Shown here: positions 15,675 to 23,887 of the stretch, one piece after another
Numbering within the stretch: the stretch's first letter is position 1
How the letters are laid out: every line of letters starts with the position of its first letter
Source: Pleomorphomonas carboxyditropha
GTDB taxonomy: Bacteria > Pseudomonadota > Alphaproteobacteria > Rhizobiales > Pleomorphomonadaceae
Length of the DNA: 64,000 nucleotides
Assembly: GCF_002770725.1 (NCBI RefSeq)
Contig: NZ_NQVN01000011.1
Location: 1 to 64,000 of the forward strand
Direction: 5' to 3'
Made by a program: the position numbers and the translations under genes
Notes under the pieces: generated by a model
What the model was told of the DNA's origin: nothing
Database searches by the model: none
The model's input: only the letters and a program-made list of their open reading frames with translations

Positions 15675-16475
15675 TCACTTCACCCCGTCGACCCAGCGGG
15701 CGATGCTCTTGTCGAGCGTGCCGTCGGCCTTGATCGAGGCGAGCGCGTCGTCGACCTTCTTCAGCGTCGCCGCGTCGCCCTTCTTGACCACATAGCCGAC
15801 GCCCTCGCCGAGCACCTTGTTGTCCGGCGCCGCGGCCTTGATGTCGAAGTCGGCGCCCTGCGGCGTCGCCAGGAAGGTATGGAGGTAGAGATCCGGCGAC
15901 AGCACGAAGTCGATGCGGCCGGCGGCGAGGTCGGCCATCGAGTTGTCGGCGGTGTCGTAGGCCTTCACCTCGGCATCGGGATAATACTTGGTCAGATACT
16001 GGTGCTGGACGGTCGACGCCTGCACGCCGACGATCTTGCCCTCGAAGGTCTTGGGATCGAGGATCTTGCTGCCGTCCGGCGCGTCGGCCGTGCCGACCGT
16101 GACCGCCTCCGACTTCGGGCCGACCAGCGACGTGCCCTCGGTGTAGTAGGAGGCGCTGAAGTCCACCGTCTGCTTGCGCTCGTCGGTGATCGAGAAGGCG
16201 CCGACCGCCACGTCGAGCTTGTTCTCCTTGAGGGCCGGCAGCAGGCCGTCGAAGGCCATGGCGGAAATCTCGCACTTCACCTGCATGCGCTCGCAGAGGG
16301 CGTGGGTGATATCGGCCTCGATGCCTTCCCACTCGCCGGCGGCATTGACCTGGCCGAACGGCAGATAGGGCTCCGGCGTCATGCCGATCCTCAGCACATC
16401 CTCGGCCAGCGCCGGCAGCGCCACCGACGAGGCGATGGCGAACGCCAGCGCCGTTTTGACAACGATATTCGTCAT
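15675..16475 (-). CDS. Polar amino acid ABC transporter substrate-binding protein
   Basis: A 266-residue periplasmic binding protein (family 3). The signal peptide is clear: a short basic start (MTNIVVK), a hydrophobic core (TALAFAIASSVALP) and a cleavage site after ALA (ALPALA/ED). The mature part begins DVLRIGMTPEPYLPFG, followed by the ligand-domain patterns GIEADITHALCERMQVKCE and AFDGLLPALKENKLDVAVG, then SITDERKQTVDFSASYY. It has Cys residues at ALCERMQVKC, as in the lysine/arginine/ornithine-binding group. It lies between ddaH and the permeases; this is the second binding protein in the block. Confidence 0.93.
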   Translation of the reverse strand: MTNIVVKTALAFAIASSVALPALAEDVLRIGMTPEPYLPFGQVNAAGEWEGIEADITHALCERMQVKCEISAMAFDGLLPALKENKLDVAVGAFSITDERKQTVDFSASYYTEGTSLVGPKSEAVTVGTADAPDGSKILDPKTFEGKIVGVQASTVQHQYLTKYYPDAEVKAYDTADNSMADLAAGRIDFVLSPDLYLHTFLATPQGADFDIKAAAPDNKVLGEGVGYVVKKGDAATLKKVDDALASIKADGTLDKSIARWVDGVK

Positions 16476-16530
16476 TTGGGACGTTTCCCTTTTCCTTGAC
16501 ATCAATTATCCGGTCGTGAGCCCGCGGGGC

Positions 16531-17325
16531 TCAGCCGCGCCGCCAGCGCAACGACATGCAGGAGAGGCCGGCGTCGATCTTGCCGATTTCCGTCGTCCTG
16601 AGCGGCACCACGTCATAGCCCTTGGCCGCCAGCAGTTCGGCGGTGCGCGGGTAGTCGGAGCCGACGAAAACCACGTCGTTGACGCGCAGCGCGTTGGCGG
16701 CGGCTTCCTCGCCGGCCGGCACCAGGAGCGTCCTGAAGCCCTTGAACACGCCGGAGCGCTCCAGCCGCTCGGTGGTCAGCACCGTCTCCTCGTCGAGGAG
16801 CGAGCAATCGGTCTTGAAGTGCAGCACGTCCTTGGGCGTCTCGACGATCTCGCCCTTGCGGCCGAGCCTGGCGAGACTTTCGATCAGCGCCTCGGCGCCC
16901 TCGCGGTTGGTGCGGGCGGAGAGGCCGATCATCACGCTGTTCTGCGTGGTCAGCACGTCGCCGCCGTCGGCGTAGCCGCGCGGCAGGTCGAGCACGCTCG
17001 AAAACAGGCGCTTCAGCACCGGGGCGATCTCGGCGGTCTCGCCGGCGCGGGTCGGCGCGCCCGGACGCAGCAGGATGGCGCCCTCGGGAAACACCAGCGC
17101 CGGGTCCTCGACGAAGATGGAATCGGGGAAGGCTTCGAGCGGCGGCAGCACCGTCACCTCGACGCCGGCGCGACTCACCGCGTGAATATAGGCGGCATGC
17201 TCGGCAAGAACGCCGGCATAGGTCGGATTGCCGCGGTCGTCGGCACGGAGGCCGTTCACCACCGAGGACGACGGCGTACGGACGATGAAGGAATCGAAAC
17301 GATAGACGGGATATGTGCTGGCCAT
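16531..17325 (-). CDS. Dimethylarginine dimethylaminohydrolase (DDAH)
   Basis: A 264-residue guanidino-group modifying enzyme. DDAH hydrolyses asymmetric N-methylated arginines to citrulline and a methylamine. Catalytic positions are visible: His169 in DVLHFKTDC and Cys256 in GLSCMSLRW. Their 87-residue spacing equals that of His162 and Cys249 in the Pseudomonas aeruginosa enzyme. An acidic segment YADGGDVL (about 118-125) and FVEDPALV (about 71-78) complete the site. The start is ATG 17325. It sits between two polar-amino-acid binding proteins, which suggests that the importer takes up methylated arginines or a close relative. A LacI-type palindrome lies 14 bases upstream of the start. Confidence 0.88.
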   Translation of the reverse strand: MASTYPVYRFDSFIVRTPSSSVVNGLRADDRGNPTYAGVLAEHAAYIHAVSRAGVEVTVLPPLEAFPDSIFVEDPALVFPEGAILLRPGAPTRAGETAEIAPVLKRLFSSVLDLPRGYADGGDVLTTQNSVMIGLSARTNREGAEALIESLARLGRKGEIVETPKDVLHFKTDCSLLDEETVLTTERLERSGVFKGFRTLLVPAGEEAAANALRVNDVVFVGSDYPRTAELLAAKGYDVVPLRTTEIGKIDAGLSCMSLRWRRG

Positions 17326-17339
17326 TCGGACACCTTGAT

Positions 17340-17355
17340 GGAAAGCGCTTTCATA
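17340..17355. promoter_or_regulatory. LacI-type operator palindrome before ddaH
   Basis: The sequence TGGAAAGCGCTTTCAT contains the perfect 12-base palindrome GAAAGCGCTTTC (17341-17352). This is the usual form of a LacI/PurR-family operator with a central CG. It lies 15 bases before the ddaH ATG. No LacI-family gene is in the window, so the regulator would be encoded elsewhere. Confidence 0.55.
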
Positions 17356-17418
17356 GACGAACCGTCCGTCAAGGTGCAACAACCGGATGGGGCAATGTCC
17401 TTCGTGAGAAGACGGATA

Positions 17419-17443
17419 CCGGCCGGAAAGCCATCCCGGCCGG
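17419..17443 (-). terminator. Hairpin downstream of first binding-protein gene
   Basis: CCGGCCGG (17419-17426) pairs with CCGGCCGG (17436-17443) around a 9-base loop. It stands 44 bases after the stop of the 17487-18266 gene, with no T-run. Likely a partial terminator or 3' stabiliser between the binding-protein gene and ddaH. Confidence 0.5.
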
Positions 17444-17486
17444 CGTGGGATCGGTCGGTGCAGGCGGCAAACGGCCTGCCCGAACC

Positions 17487-18266
17487 TCACTTCAGAGAGT
17501 AGAGGTTGATCTTGAAATACTTGTCGTTGATCGTCTTGTAGGTGCCGTCGGCCACCACCTCGTCGATCGCCTTGTTGATCGCCTCCTTGAGCACGCCATC
17601 CTCCTTGCGGACGGCGATGCCGACGCCCTCGCCGACGAAGGCGGGATCGGTGATCGGCTCGCCGGCCAGCTTGCAGCAGGCGCCCGCCTCCTTGCCCACC
17701 CAGTCGAACATCGGCAGGAAGTCGCCGACCTGCAGGTCGAGGCGGCCGGCGGCGAGGTCGAGATTGGCCTCGTCCTGCGTCGGATAGGTCTTCAGCGTGG
17801 CGCTCGGGTAGGTCTTCTCGATGTACTCGGCCTGCGTCGTGCCGGCCTGCGCGCCGATAATCTTGCCGGACAGCGCCGCGTCGGAGAACTCGGTGATGTC
17901 GCTGTCCTTCGGGATGACGTGAGTCATCGCCGCCTTGTAGTAGGGCTTGGTGAAGTCGACGACCTTCTTGCGCTCCTCGGTGATGAACATCGAGGCGATG
18001 ATCATGTCGTATTTCTTGGCGAGCAGCGCCGGGATGATGCCGTCCCAGTCCTGGGCCACCACCTCGCACTTGACCTTCATCTTCTCGCAGAGGGCAAGGC
18101 CGATCTCGACGTCGAAGCCCTTGATGGAGCCGTCGGTGTCCACGTAGTTGAAGGGCGGATAGGCGCCCTCGGTGCCGATCTTCAGCGTCTCCTCGGCATG
18201 GACGGCGACAGCCGAGGCAGCGAGAAGCGCGGCGGCGGCAAGGCCGCGGAGGATGCGGTTGGTCAT
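17487..18266 (-). CDS. Lysine/arginine/ornithine-type ABC substrate-binding protein
   Basis: A 259-residue periplasmic protein. The signal peptide has a basic start (MTNRILR), a hydrophobic core and AHA/EE cleavage near residue 24. The mature start LKIGTEGAYPPFNYVD and the following GFDVEIGLALCEKMKVKCE are classic HisJ/ArgT motifs, including the disulphide Cys pair. Further family patterns are DWDGIIPALLAKKYDMIIA, ITEERKKVVDFTKPYY and AGTTQAEYI. The C-terminal part contains an extra Cys-Cys (GACCKLAGE). It is the first gene of the minus-strand amino-acid block and likely the most highly expressed. The ligand is probably a basic amino acid or its methylated form, based on motif and the neighbouring ddaH. 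Confidence 0.94.
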   Translation of the reverse strand: MTNRILRGLAAAALLAASAVAVHAEETLKIGTEGAYPPFNYVDTDGSIKGFDVEIGLALCEKMKVKCEVVAQDWDGIIPALLAKKYDMIIASMFITEERKKVVDFTKPYYKAAMTHVIPKDSDITEFSDAALSGKIIGAQAGTTQAEYIEKTYPSATLKTYPTQDEANLDLAAGRLDLQVGDFLPMFDWVGKEAGACCKLAGEPITDPAFVGEGVGIAVRKEDGVLKEAINKAIDEVVADGTYKTINDKYFKINLYSLK

Positions 18267-18391
18267 GGTGCTTGGTTCCCCTGGAAGTGCGATGGGCCGG
18301 TTTTTCTCTATGCCCGTAACGCTGAAAGATTAGCGGCAAACAACAGGGGATGACAATTCTCTGTCAGGAAATTTGTTGGCCCGACGCCCCA

Positions 18392-19600
18392 TCATTCTCC
18401 CTGCCGCTTCAGGATCGCCGAGAAGCTGGGATCGAAGGCACGCCGGATGGGATCGGCGGCGGCGCCGATCGCCACCGCCCAGGGGTCGGTCATGCCGAGC
18501 CGGAGGCGGGGAATGGCGCGGCCGGCCGTCGGCGACAGGGAGGGGCGCAGCGGCTCGATGGCCGCCATCAGCCTGGGCATCAGCGAACCGGGCACGCTGC
18601 TCGACAGGATGACGGTCTGCGGATCGAACAGCGTCTCCGCCGTGTGAACGGCCAGCCTGAGATCGTGCGCCGCCCGGTCGATCCAGGCGGCGACGCGCCG
18701 GTCGCCGGTCTGGACGAGGGTTTCCAGCTTGGCGAACTGCCCGGGATCGGCCGGGTCGATATCGACCATGGCATAGAGCGAGGCGATGGATGCGCGATGC
18801 TCGAGCGGCGTCGGATCGTCCGGCCCGCCGAGCAACACCATGCCGATCTCGCCGGCGTTGCCATTGGCGCCGCCATAGAGTTCGCCGCCGAGGATCAGCC
18901 CGGCGCCGATGCCGTAGCCGACGTAGATGCAGACGACGTGATCGAGGCCATGGGCGGCGCCGACCATGCGCTCGGCGGTGGCGCAGGCGGCGGCGTCGTT
19001 CTGCAGGCTGACGGCAAGGCCGGTGCCGGCGGCCAGCCGGTCGAGCAGGGGAAAGCTCTGCCAGGCCTGCATCAGCCAGAGGCTGTCGTCGGCGATCTCG
19101 ACGCCGAACGGGCCGGGCATGGCGACGCCGATGCCGGCGATGCGCGCCTCGGCGTCCGGTCGCCTGGCGGAAAATTCCGTCCTGACGCCGGCCAGAAGGT
19201 CGAGCACCACCTCGGCGCCTTCCTCCGGGGAACGCGGCGGCACCCTGGCGGTGGCGCGGGCCAGGATATTGCCGACGAGGTCCACCACGATGACGCGGCT
19301 GACGTGGCGGTCGATCTGCAAGCCGATGGCATAGGCGCCGTTCGCCACCAGGCGATAGGGCGTGGACGGCTGCCCCCTGCCCTTGCGCACCAGGTCTTCG
19401 GACGCGACCAGGCCCTCGCTCTCCAGCGTTTCGATAAGATTGGACACCGCCTGCTTGGTGAGGCCGGTGGCGCGGGCGAGATCGGCACGCGACAGGGCGC
19501 CGTTCACCCGCAGCGCGTCGATGATGACGCGCCGGTTGTGGGCGCTGGTCCCCTCCTGGTTGGCGCCGCTCTTGGCGCGGATCGGCCGCTGTTCGTTCAT
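18392..19600 (-). CDS. ROK-family transcriptional regulator
   Basis: About 402 residues. The N-terminal winged helix (about 20-80) reads NRRVIIDALRVNGALSRADLAR, TGLTKQAVSNLIETLESEGL, with recognition helix TKQAVSNLIETL. The ROK sugar-kinase-like body follows: GIGVAMPG near 155, NDAAACATAE near 200 and GYGIGAGLILGGELYGGANGNAGEIG near 225-250, the ROK signature. The usual zinc-binding CxCGxxGC segment is absent; LLGGPDDPTPLEHRASIA stands in that place. Such proteins are sugar-responsive repressors (NagC, XylR, Mlc). It is divergent from the sugar ABC operon at 19820-25872 and probably controls it through the palindrome at 19644-19662. The start could also be 19612. Confidence 0.92.
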   Translation of the reverse strand: MNEQRPIRAKSGANQEGTSAHNRRVIIDALRVNGALSRADLARATGLTKQAVSNLIETLESEGLVASEDLVRKGRGQPSTPYRLVANGAYAIGLQIDRHVSRVIVVDLVGNILARATARVPPRSPEEGAEVVLDLLAGVRTEFSARRPDAEARIAGIGVAMPGPFGVEIADDSLWLMQAWQSFPLLDRLAAGTGLAVSLQNDAAACATAERMVGAAHGLDHVVCIYVGYGIGAGLILGGELYGGANGNAGEIGMVLLGGPDDPTPLEHRASIASLYAMVDIDPADPGQFAKLETLVQTGDRRVAAWIDRAAHDLRLAVHTAETLFDPQTVILSSSVPGSLMPRLMAAIEPLRPSLSPTAGRAIPRLRLGMTDPWAVAIGAAADPIRRAFDPSFSAILKRQGE

Positions 19601-19643
19601 GCCCAAATCCATCTTGACAGCACTTGATATTTCCCCCACGAAT

Positions 19644-19662
19644 AAGTCAAGCAATTTGACTT
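19644..19662. promoter_or_regulatory. Candidate ROK operator (7-5-7 inverted repeat)
   Basis: AAGTCAA (19644-19650), GCAAT, TTGACTT (19656-19662): a perfect inverted repeat in the AT-rich part of the divergent gap between the ROK gene and the sugar-binding-protein gene. Position and symmetry fit an operator for the ROK product acting on both promoters. Confidence 0.6.
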
Positions 19663-19819
19663 AATAAGGAACCGACAGAGTTCCGGGGAACGCTAGTCCG
19701 CCCCAAAGGTGTGACGACGCTCCATCCAGCGGCCCTTCCGGGCCACCAAATGACCGGTCGTGGCGGCAGTCTGCCGCCGCGATCCCTTCCGCGTAGTCAC
19801 CGACCAAAGGGAGCCCACG

Positions 19820-21058
19820 ATGAACAGGTTTTTCAGCAGGACACTTCTCTCGGCGACGCTGCTGACGGCACCGCTCGCCGTTCCGGCCTTCGCCGAAACC
19901 CAGATCAATGCGCTGTTCATGGCCCAGGCCGCCTATAGCGAAGCCGACGTTCGCGCCATGACCGAGGCCTTCACCAAGGCCAATCCGGACATCAAGGTCA
20001 ATCTGGAGTTCGTTCCCTACGAGGGCCTGCACGACAAGACCGTGCTCGCGCAGGGCGCCGGCAACGCCTATGACGTCGTGCTGTTCGACGTGATCTGGCC
20101 GGCCGAATTCGCCGCCAACAACGTGCTGGTCGACGTCACCTCCAAGATCACCGACGAGATGAAGGCCGGCGTGCTGCCCGGCGCCTGGACCACCGTCAAG
20201 TATGACGACAAGTTCTACGGCATGCCGTGGATTCTCGACACCAAGTACCTGTTCTACAACAAGGAAATCCTGGAGAAGGCCGGCATCGCCAATCCGCCCA
20301 GGACCTGGGAGGAACTGGCCGCCGACGCCAAGATCATCAAGGACAAGGGCATCCTCGCCTCGCCGATCGCCTGGAGCTGGGCGCAGGCGGAGGCCGCCAT
20401 CTGCGACTACACCACGCTGGTCAGCGCCTTCGGCGGCGACTTCCTGAAGGACGGCAAGCCGGCCTTCCAGGAGGGCGGCGGCCTCGACGCGCTGAAGTAC
20501 ATGGTCGACACCTACACCTCCGGCGTCACCAACCCGAATTCCAAGGAATTCCTGGAGGAAGACGTCCGCAAGGTGTTCGAGAACGGCGACGCCGCCTTCG
20601 CCCTCAACTGGACCTACATGTACAACATGGCCAACGACCCGAAGGATTCGAAGGTCGCCGGCAAGGTCGGCGTGGTGCCGGCGCCGGGCGTTGCCGGCAA
20701 GAGCGAGGCGTCGGCCGTCAACGGCTCGATGGGCCTCGGCATCACCACCGCCAGCAAGCACCAGGACGAGGCGTGGAAGTACATCGTGTTCATGACGTCG
20801 CAGGCGACGCAGAACGCCTATGCCAAGCTCAGCCTGCCGATCTGGGCGTCGTCCTACGAGGATCCGGCCGTCACCACCGGCCAGGAAGAGCTGATCGCCG
20901 CCGCCAAGGTCGGTCTCGCCGCCATGTATCCGCGCCCGACCACGCCGAAGTATCAGGAGATCTCGGTCGCCCTGCAGCAGGCGATCCAGGAAGCCCTGCT
21001 CGGCCAGTCGAGCCCCGAGGACGCGCTGAAGACCGCCGCCGACAACAGCGGCCTCTGA
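19820..21058 (+). CDS. CUT1-type sugar ABC transporter substrate-binding protein
   Basis: A 412-residue family 1 periplasmic binding protein. The ATG at 19820 has AAAGGGAG just upstream. The signal peptide is MNRFFSRTLLSATLL... with cleavage after AFA (PAFA/ET). The mature protein has the CUT1 pattern: FTKANPDIKVNLEFVPYEGL, DVVLFDVIWPAEFA, YGMPWILDTKYLFYNKEIL (given in part) and PPRTWEELAADAKII. The C-terminal region holds SMGLGITTASKHQDEAWKYI. It heads an operon with two permeases, a SIS protein, a PfkB kinase and an ATPase. Gene order resembles frlO-frlN-frlM of Bacillus subtilis, which carries fructosamines; the ligand is inferred. Confidence 0.94.
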   Translation: MNRFFSRTLLSATLLTAPLAVPAFAETQINALFMAQAAYSEADVRAMTEAFTKANPDIKVNLEFVPYEGLHDKTVLAQGAGNAYDVVLFDVIWPAEFAANNVLVDVTSKITDEMKAGVLPGAWTTVKYDDKFYGMPWILDTKYLFYNKEILEKAGIANPPRTWEELAADAKIIKDKGILASPIAWSWAQAEAAICDYTTLVSAFGGDFLKDGKPAFQEGGGLDALKYMVDTYTSGVTNPNSKEFLEEDVRKVFENGDAAFALNWTYMYNMANDPKDSKVAGKVGVVPAPGVAGKSEASAVNGSMGLGITTASKHQDEAWKYIVFMTSQATQNAYAKLSLPIWASSYEDPAVTTGQEELIAAAKVGLAAMYPRPTTPKYQEISVALQQAIQEALLGQSSPEDALKTAADNSGL

Positions 21059-21128
21059 GCGCCCGACCATGCCGGGCGCCCTGCGGCGCCCGGTCCCCCG
21101 CTTCGTGATCATCCGACGAGGACACCGC

Positions 21129-22013
21129 ATGTCCGGCACCTGGATCACCACCCGGGCGTGGCTGCTCATGCTGCCGCTCCTCATCGTCATGGTGGCCGTC
21201 ATCGGCTGGCCTCTGGCCGACACCGTGCAGCTCTCCTTCACCGACGCCAGGCTGGTCGGCACCTCCGGCAGCTACGTCGGCTTCGACAACTACGTCCGCC
21301 TCGTCTCCGGCAATGCCTTCGGCCGCACGCTGTTCACGACCACCTTTTTCGCCCTGGTGGTGGTAACGACGGAAATGGTGTTCGGCGTGCTCGCCGCCCT
21401 GCTCCTGAACCAGCAGTTCCGCGGCCGCACCCTGCTCAGGGCCTTGATGATCCTGCCCTGGGCGCTGCCGACCGTCGTCAACGCCACGCTGTGGCGGCTG
21501 ATCTACAATCCCGAATACGGCGCGCTCAACGCCGCCCTGACCCAGCTCGGCCTCATCTCCGGCTATCGCTCCTGGCTCGGTGAGCCCGGCACCGCCCTGG
21601 CGGCGCTGATCGTCGCCGACTGCTGGAAGAATTTCCCGCTGGTTGCGCTGATCGCGCTGGCCGCCCTGCAGGCGGTGCCGCGCGACGTCGTCGCCGCCTC
21701 CTTCGTCGACGGCGCCGGCGCCTTCGCCCGCTTCCGCTTCGTGACGCTGCCCTATCTCGCCGGCCCCTTGATGGTGGCGCTGGTGCTGCGCACCATCGAG
21801 GCCTTCAAGGTGTTCGACATCATCTGGGTGATGACGCGCGGCGGCCCCGCCAACTCGACGCGCACCATGTCGATCCTCGTCTACCAGGAAGCCTTTTCCT
21901 TCCAGCGGGCCGGCTCGGGCGCCTCGCTTGCCCTGATCGTCACGTTGATCATCACGGTGCTCGCCGTCGCCTACGGCACCATGGTGAAGAAGGTTGCCGG
22001 GAGCGCTGCCTGA
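21129..22013 (+). CDS. CUT1 sugar ABC transporter permease, MalF-type
   Basis: A 294-residue inner-membrane permease. The ATG at 21129 has GAGG seven bases upstream. Six membrane helices are visible, the first at about residues 10-32 (AWLLMLPLLIVMVAVIGWPL). The EAA motif that docks the ATPase reads AASFVDGAGAFARFRFVTLP (about 196-215). The MalF-like P-loop-like section LMILPWALPTVVNATLW sits near residue 110. It overlaps the next permease gene by one base (TGATGG), so the two are translated in a coupled way. Confidence 0.94.
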   Translation: MSGTWITTRAWLLMLPLLIVMVAVIGWPLADTVQLSFTDARLVGTSGSYVGFDNYVRLVSGNAFGRTLFTTTFFALVVVTTEMVFGVLAALLLNQQFRGRTLLRALMILPWALPTVVNATLWRLIYNPEYGALNAALTQLGLISGYRSWLGEPGTALAALIVADCWKNFPLVALIALAALQAVPRDVVAASFVDGAGAFARFRFVTLPYLAGPLMVALVLRTIEAFKVFDIIWVMTRGGPANSTRTMSILVYQEAFSFQRAGSGASLALIVTLIITVLAVAYGTMVKKVAGSAA

Positions 22014-22858
22014 TGGAACGTCAGAATCCCCTGTTCCGCCTGTTCCTGCACGTCGCAGCGCTGCTGCTGGCCGCCGTCATCCTGGCGCCGCTTCTCTGGC
22101 TGTTCGTCATGAGCATCTCGCCGGCCGCCGACCTCGCCGCCAAGCCGCTCCGCTGGTGGCCGGCCACAATGGACTTCTCCCGCTACGCCACCCTCCTCTC
22201 CACGCTGGAGAACAGCGCCGGCGCCGCCTTCACGGCCAGCCTCCGGAACTCGCTGATGGTGGCGGGCATGGCCACGGTCGCCGCCGTGGCGCTCGCCGTG
22301 CCGGCCGGCTGGGCGGTATCGCGCACGCCGTCCGTCGGCTGGTCGCTGTCGCTAGTCATCGCCACCTACATGCTGCCGCCGGTGGCGCTGGCCGTGCCGC
22401 TCTACATGGCGCTCGCCAAATTCGGCCTGCTCAACAACGTGTTCGGCCTGGCGCTCGTCTACCTCACCATTCTCGCCCCGTTCACCACCTGGCTGATGAA
22501 ATCCGGCTTCGACGGCATTCCGCGCGAGATCGAGCAGGCGGCGGTCATCGACGGCGCCAGCCTGTGGCAGACGCTGAGGATCATCACGCTGCCGCTTGCC
22601 ATGCCGGTGGTGGCGACGTCGGCGCTGTTCGCCTTCCTGCTGGGCTGGGACGAATTCTTCTACGCCCTGCTGTTCACCTCCGACCAGCGGGCCAAGACGC
22701 TGACCGTCGCCATCGCCGACCTCGCCGGCGGCCGCGTCTCCGACTACGGCCTGATCGCCACGGCCGGCGTGCTCGCCGCGCTGCCGCCGGTGCTCATCGG
22801 CCTCGTCATGCAGCGGGCGCTGATCTCCGGCCTCACCGCCGGCGGCGTCAAGGGCTGA
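22013..22858 (+). CDS. CUT1 sugar ABC transporter permease, MalG-type
   Basis: A 281-residue partner permease. Membrane helices start with residues 13-35 (VAALLLAAVILAPLLWLFVM). The EAA loop is EQAAVIDGASLWQTLRIITL (about 179-198), followed by PLAMPVVATSALFAFLLGWDEFF, typical of MalG/UgpE-type subunits. It forms the membrane channel with the upstream permease. Eighteen bases separate it from the SIS gene. Confidence 0.94.
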   Translation: MERQNPLFRLFLHVAALLLAAVILAPLLWLFVMSISPAADLAAKPLRWWPATMDFSRYATLLSTLENSAGAAFTASLRNSLMVAGMATVAAVALAVPAGWAVSRTPSVGWSLSLVIATYMLPPVALAVPLYMALAKFGLLNNVFGLALVYLTILAPFTTWLMKSGFDGIPREIEQAAVIDGASLWQTLRIITLPLAMPVVATSALFAFLLGWDEFFYALLFTSDQRAKTLTVAIADLAGGRVSDYGLIATAGVLAALPPVLIGLVMQRALISGLTAGGVKG

Positions 22859-22876
22859 ACCCGAAAGGATAACGAC

Positions 22877-23887
22877 ATGACCGCTTCCCGCCCCGAAAGC
22901 CTGCTCGCCATCGACCGCGAGATGGCCCGCCAGCACGCCGACGCCCTCGCCTCCTTTACGGCCAACCGCGAGGTGGCCGCCCGCGCCGCCGCCTCTCTGA
23001 AGAAGACCGGCCGCCTGTTGATGCTCGGCATGGGCGGCAGCCACGCCGTCGCCCGCGCCGTCGAGCCCTATTACCGCGCCCTCGGCATCGACGCGGTGTC
23101 GCTGCCGGTGTCCGAGCAGTTGGCCGCGCCGCTGCCGCTCGCCGGCCGCACCGTCTTCGTCACCTCCCAGTCGGGAGAAAGCGTCGAGGTGGTCCGCTGG
23201 TTCAAGGAGACCGGCGGCAATGCCGACACCTTCGCCCTGACGCTGGAAGGCGGCTCCTTCCTCGGCAAGGCCGCCCCGGCGCTGGTCGCCGCCGGCGGCT
23301 CGGAACTGGCCTTCGCCGCGACGCGCAGCCTGACGCTGACCTTTGCCCTGCATCTCGCCATCCTCGCCGCGCTCGGCGCCGATCCCGAACCGGCGCTGGC
23401 CGTGCTGCAGGCGCCGGAGGCGCCCGACGTATCCGCCGCGCTGGCCGCCCTGAAGGGCGTCCGCAACGTCGTCACCTCCGGCCGCAGCCTGCAGGGCGTC
23501 GCCGAGGCCATCGCCCTCGGCTTCACCGAGCTGTCGCGCCGGCCCTGCTTCTCGCACGAGGGCGGCCAGCTTAGGCATGGACCGATGGAGATGCTGTCGC
23601 CGGAGATCGGCGCCGTACTGTTCCGCGCCAAGGACCCGACGTCGCCGCTGATCGCCGGCATGGCCGGCGAGATCCTCGCCGCCGGCGCGCCGGTGGTGAT
23701 CTTCGACGCCTCCGGCGAGGCGCCGATCAATGGCGCCGTCACCATCGCCGTCAGGCCGGCCGCCGGCATGGCCGCCGTCTTCGCGTTGCTGCCGGCCGCC
23801 CAGACGCTGATGGTCGCCTTCGCCGCCGAGCGTGTCGAGAACGCCGGCACGCCCGTCCGTTCGAACAAGATCACCCGGAGCGAATAA
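22877..23887 (+). CDS. Double SIS-domain protein (FrlB/AgaS-like deglycase or deaminase)
   Basis: A 336-residue cytoplasmic protein with two sugar-isomerase (SIS) domains. Domain 1 (about 35-170) has LLMLGMGGSHAVARA and FVTSQSGESVEVV, the phosphosugar-binding loops. Domain 2 (about 190-330) has VVTSGRSLQGVAEAIALGF, and SHEGGQLRHGPMEML, which resembles the C-terminal isomerase half of GlmS. There is no glutamine amidotransferase domain. Proteins of this build cleave fructosamine-6-phosphates (FrlB) or deaminate amino-sugar phosphates (AgaS, NagB-II). With a PfkB kinase next to it and a CUT1 importer upstream, a fructosamine pathway is the best guess. Confidence 0.9.
   Translation: MTASRPESLLAIDREMARQHADALASFTANREVAARAAASLKKTGRLLMLGMGGSHAVARAVEPYYRALGIDAVSLPVSEQLAAPLPLAGRTVFVTSQSGESVEVVRWFKETGGNADTFALTLEGGSFLGKAAPALVAAGGSELAFAATRSLTLTFALHLAILAALGADPEPALAVLQAPEAPDVSAALAALKGVRNVVTSGRSLQGVAEAIALGFTELSRRPCFSHEGGQLRHGPMEMLSPEIGAVLFRAKDPTSPLIAGMAGEILAAGAPVVIFDASGEAPINGAVTIAVRPAAGMAAVFALLPAAQTLMVAFAAERVENAGTPVRSNKITRSE

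Noticed and set aside
16531-18339. A single 602-codon frame covering ddaH and the region upstream
   Set aside because: Only the last 264 codons match DDAH; the rest is antisense-frame sequence over the next binding-protein gene, which is itself clear in another frame.
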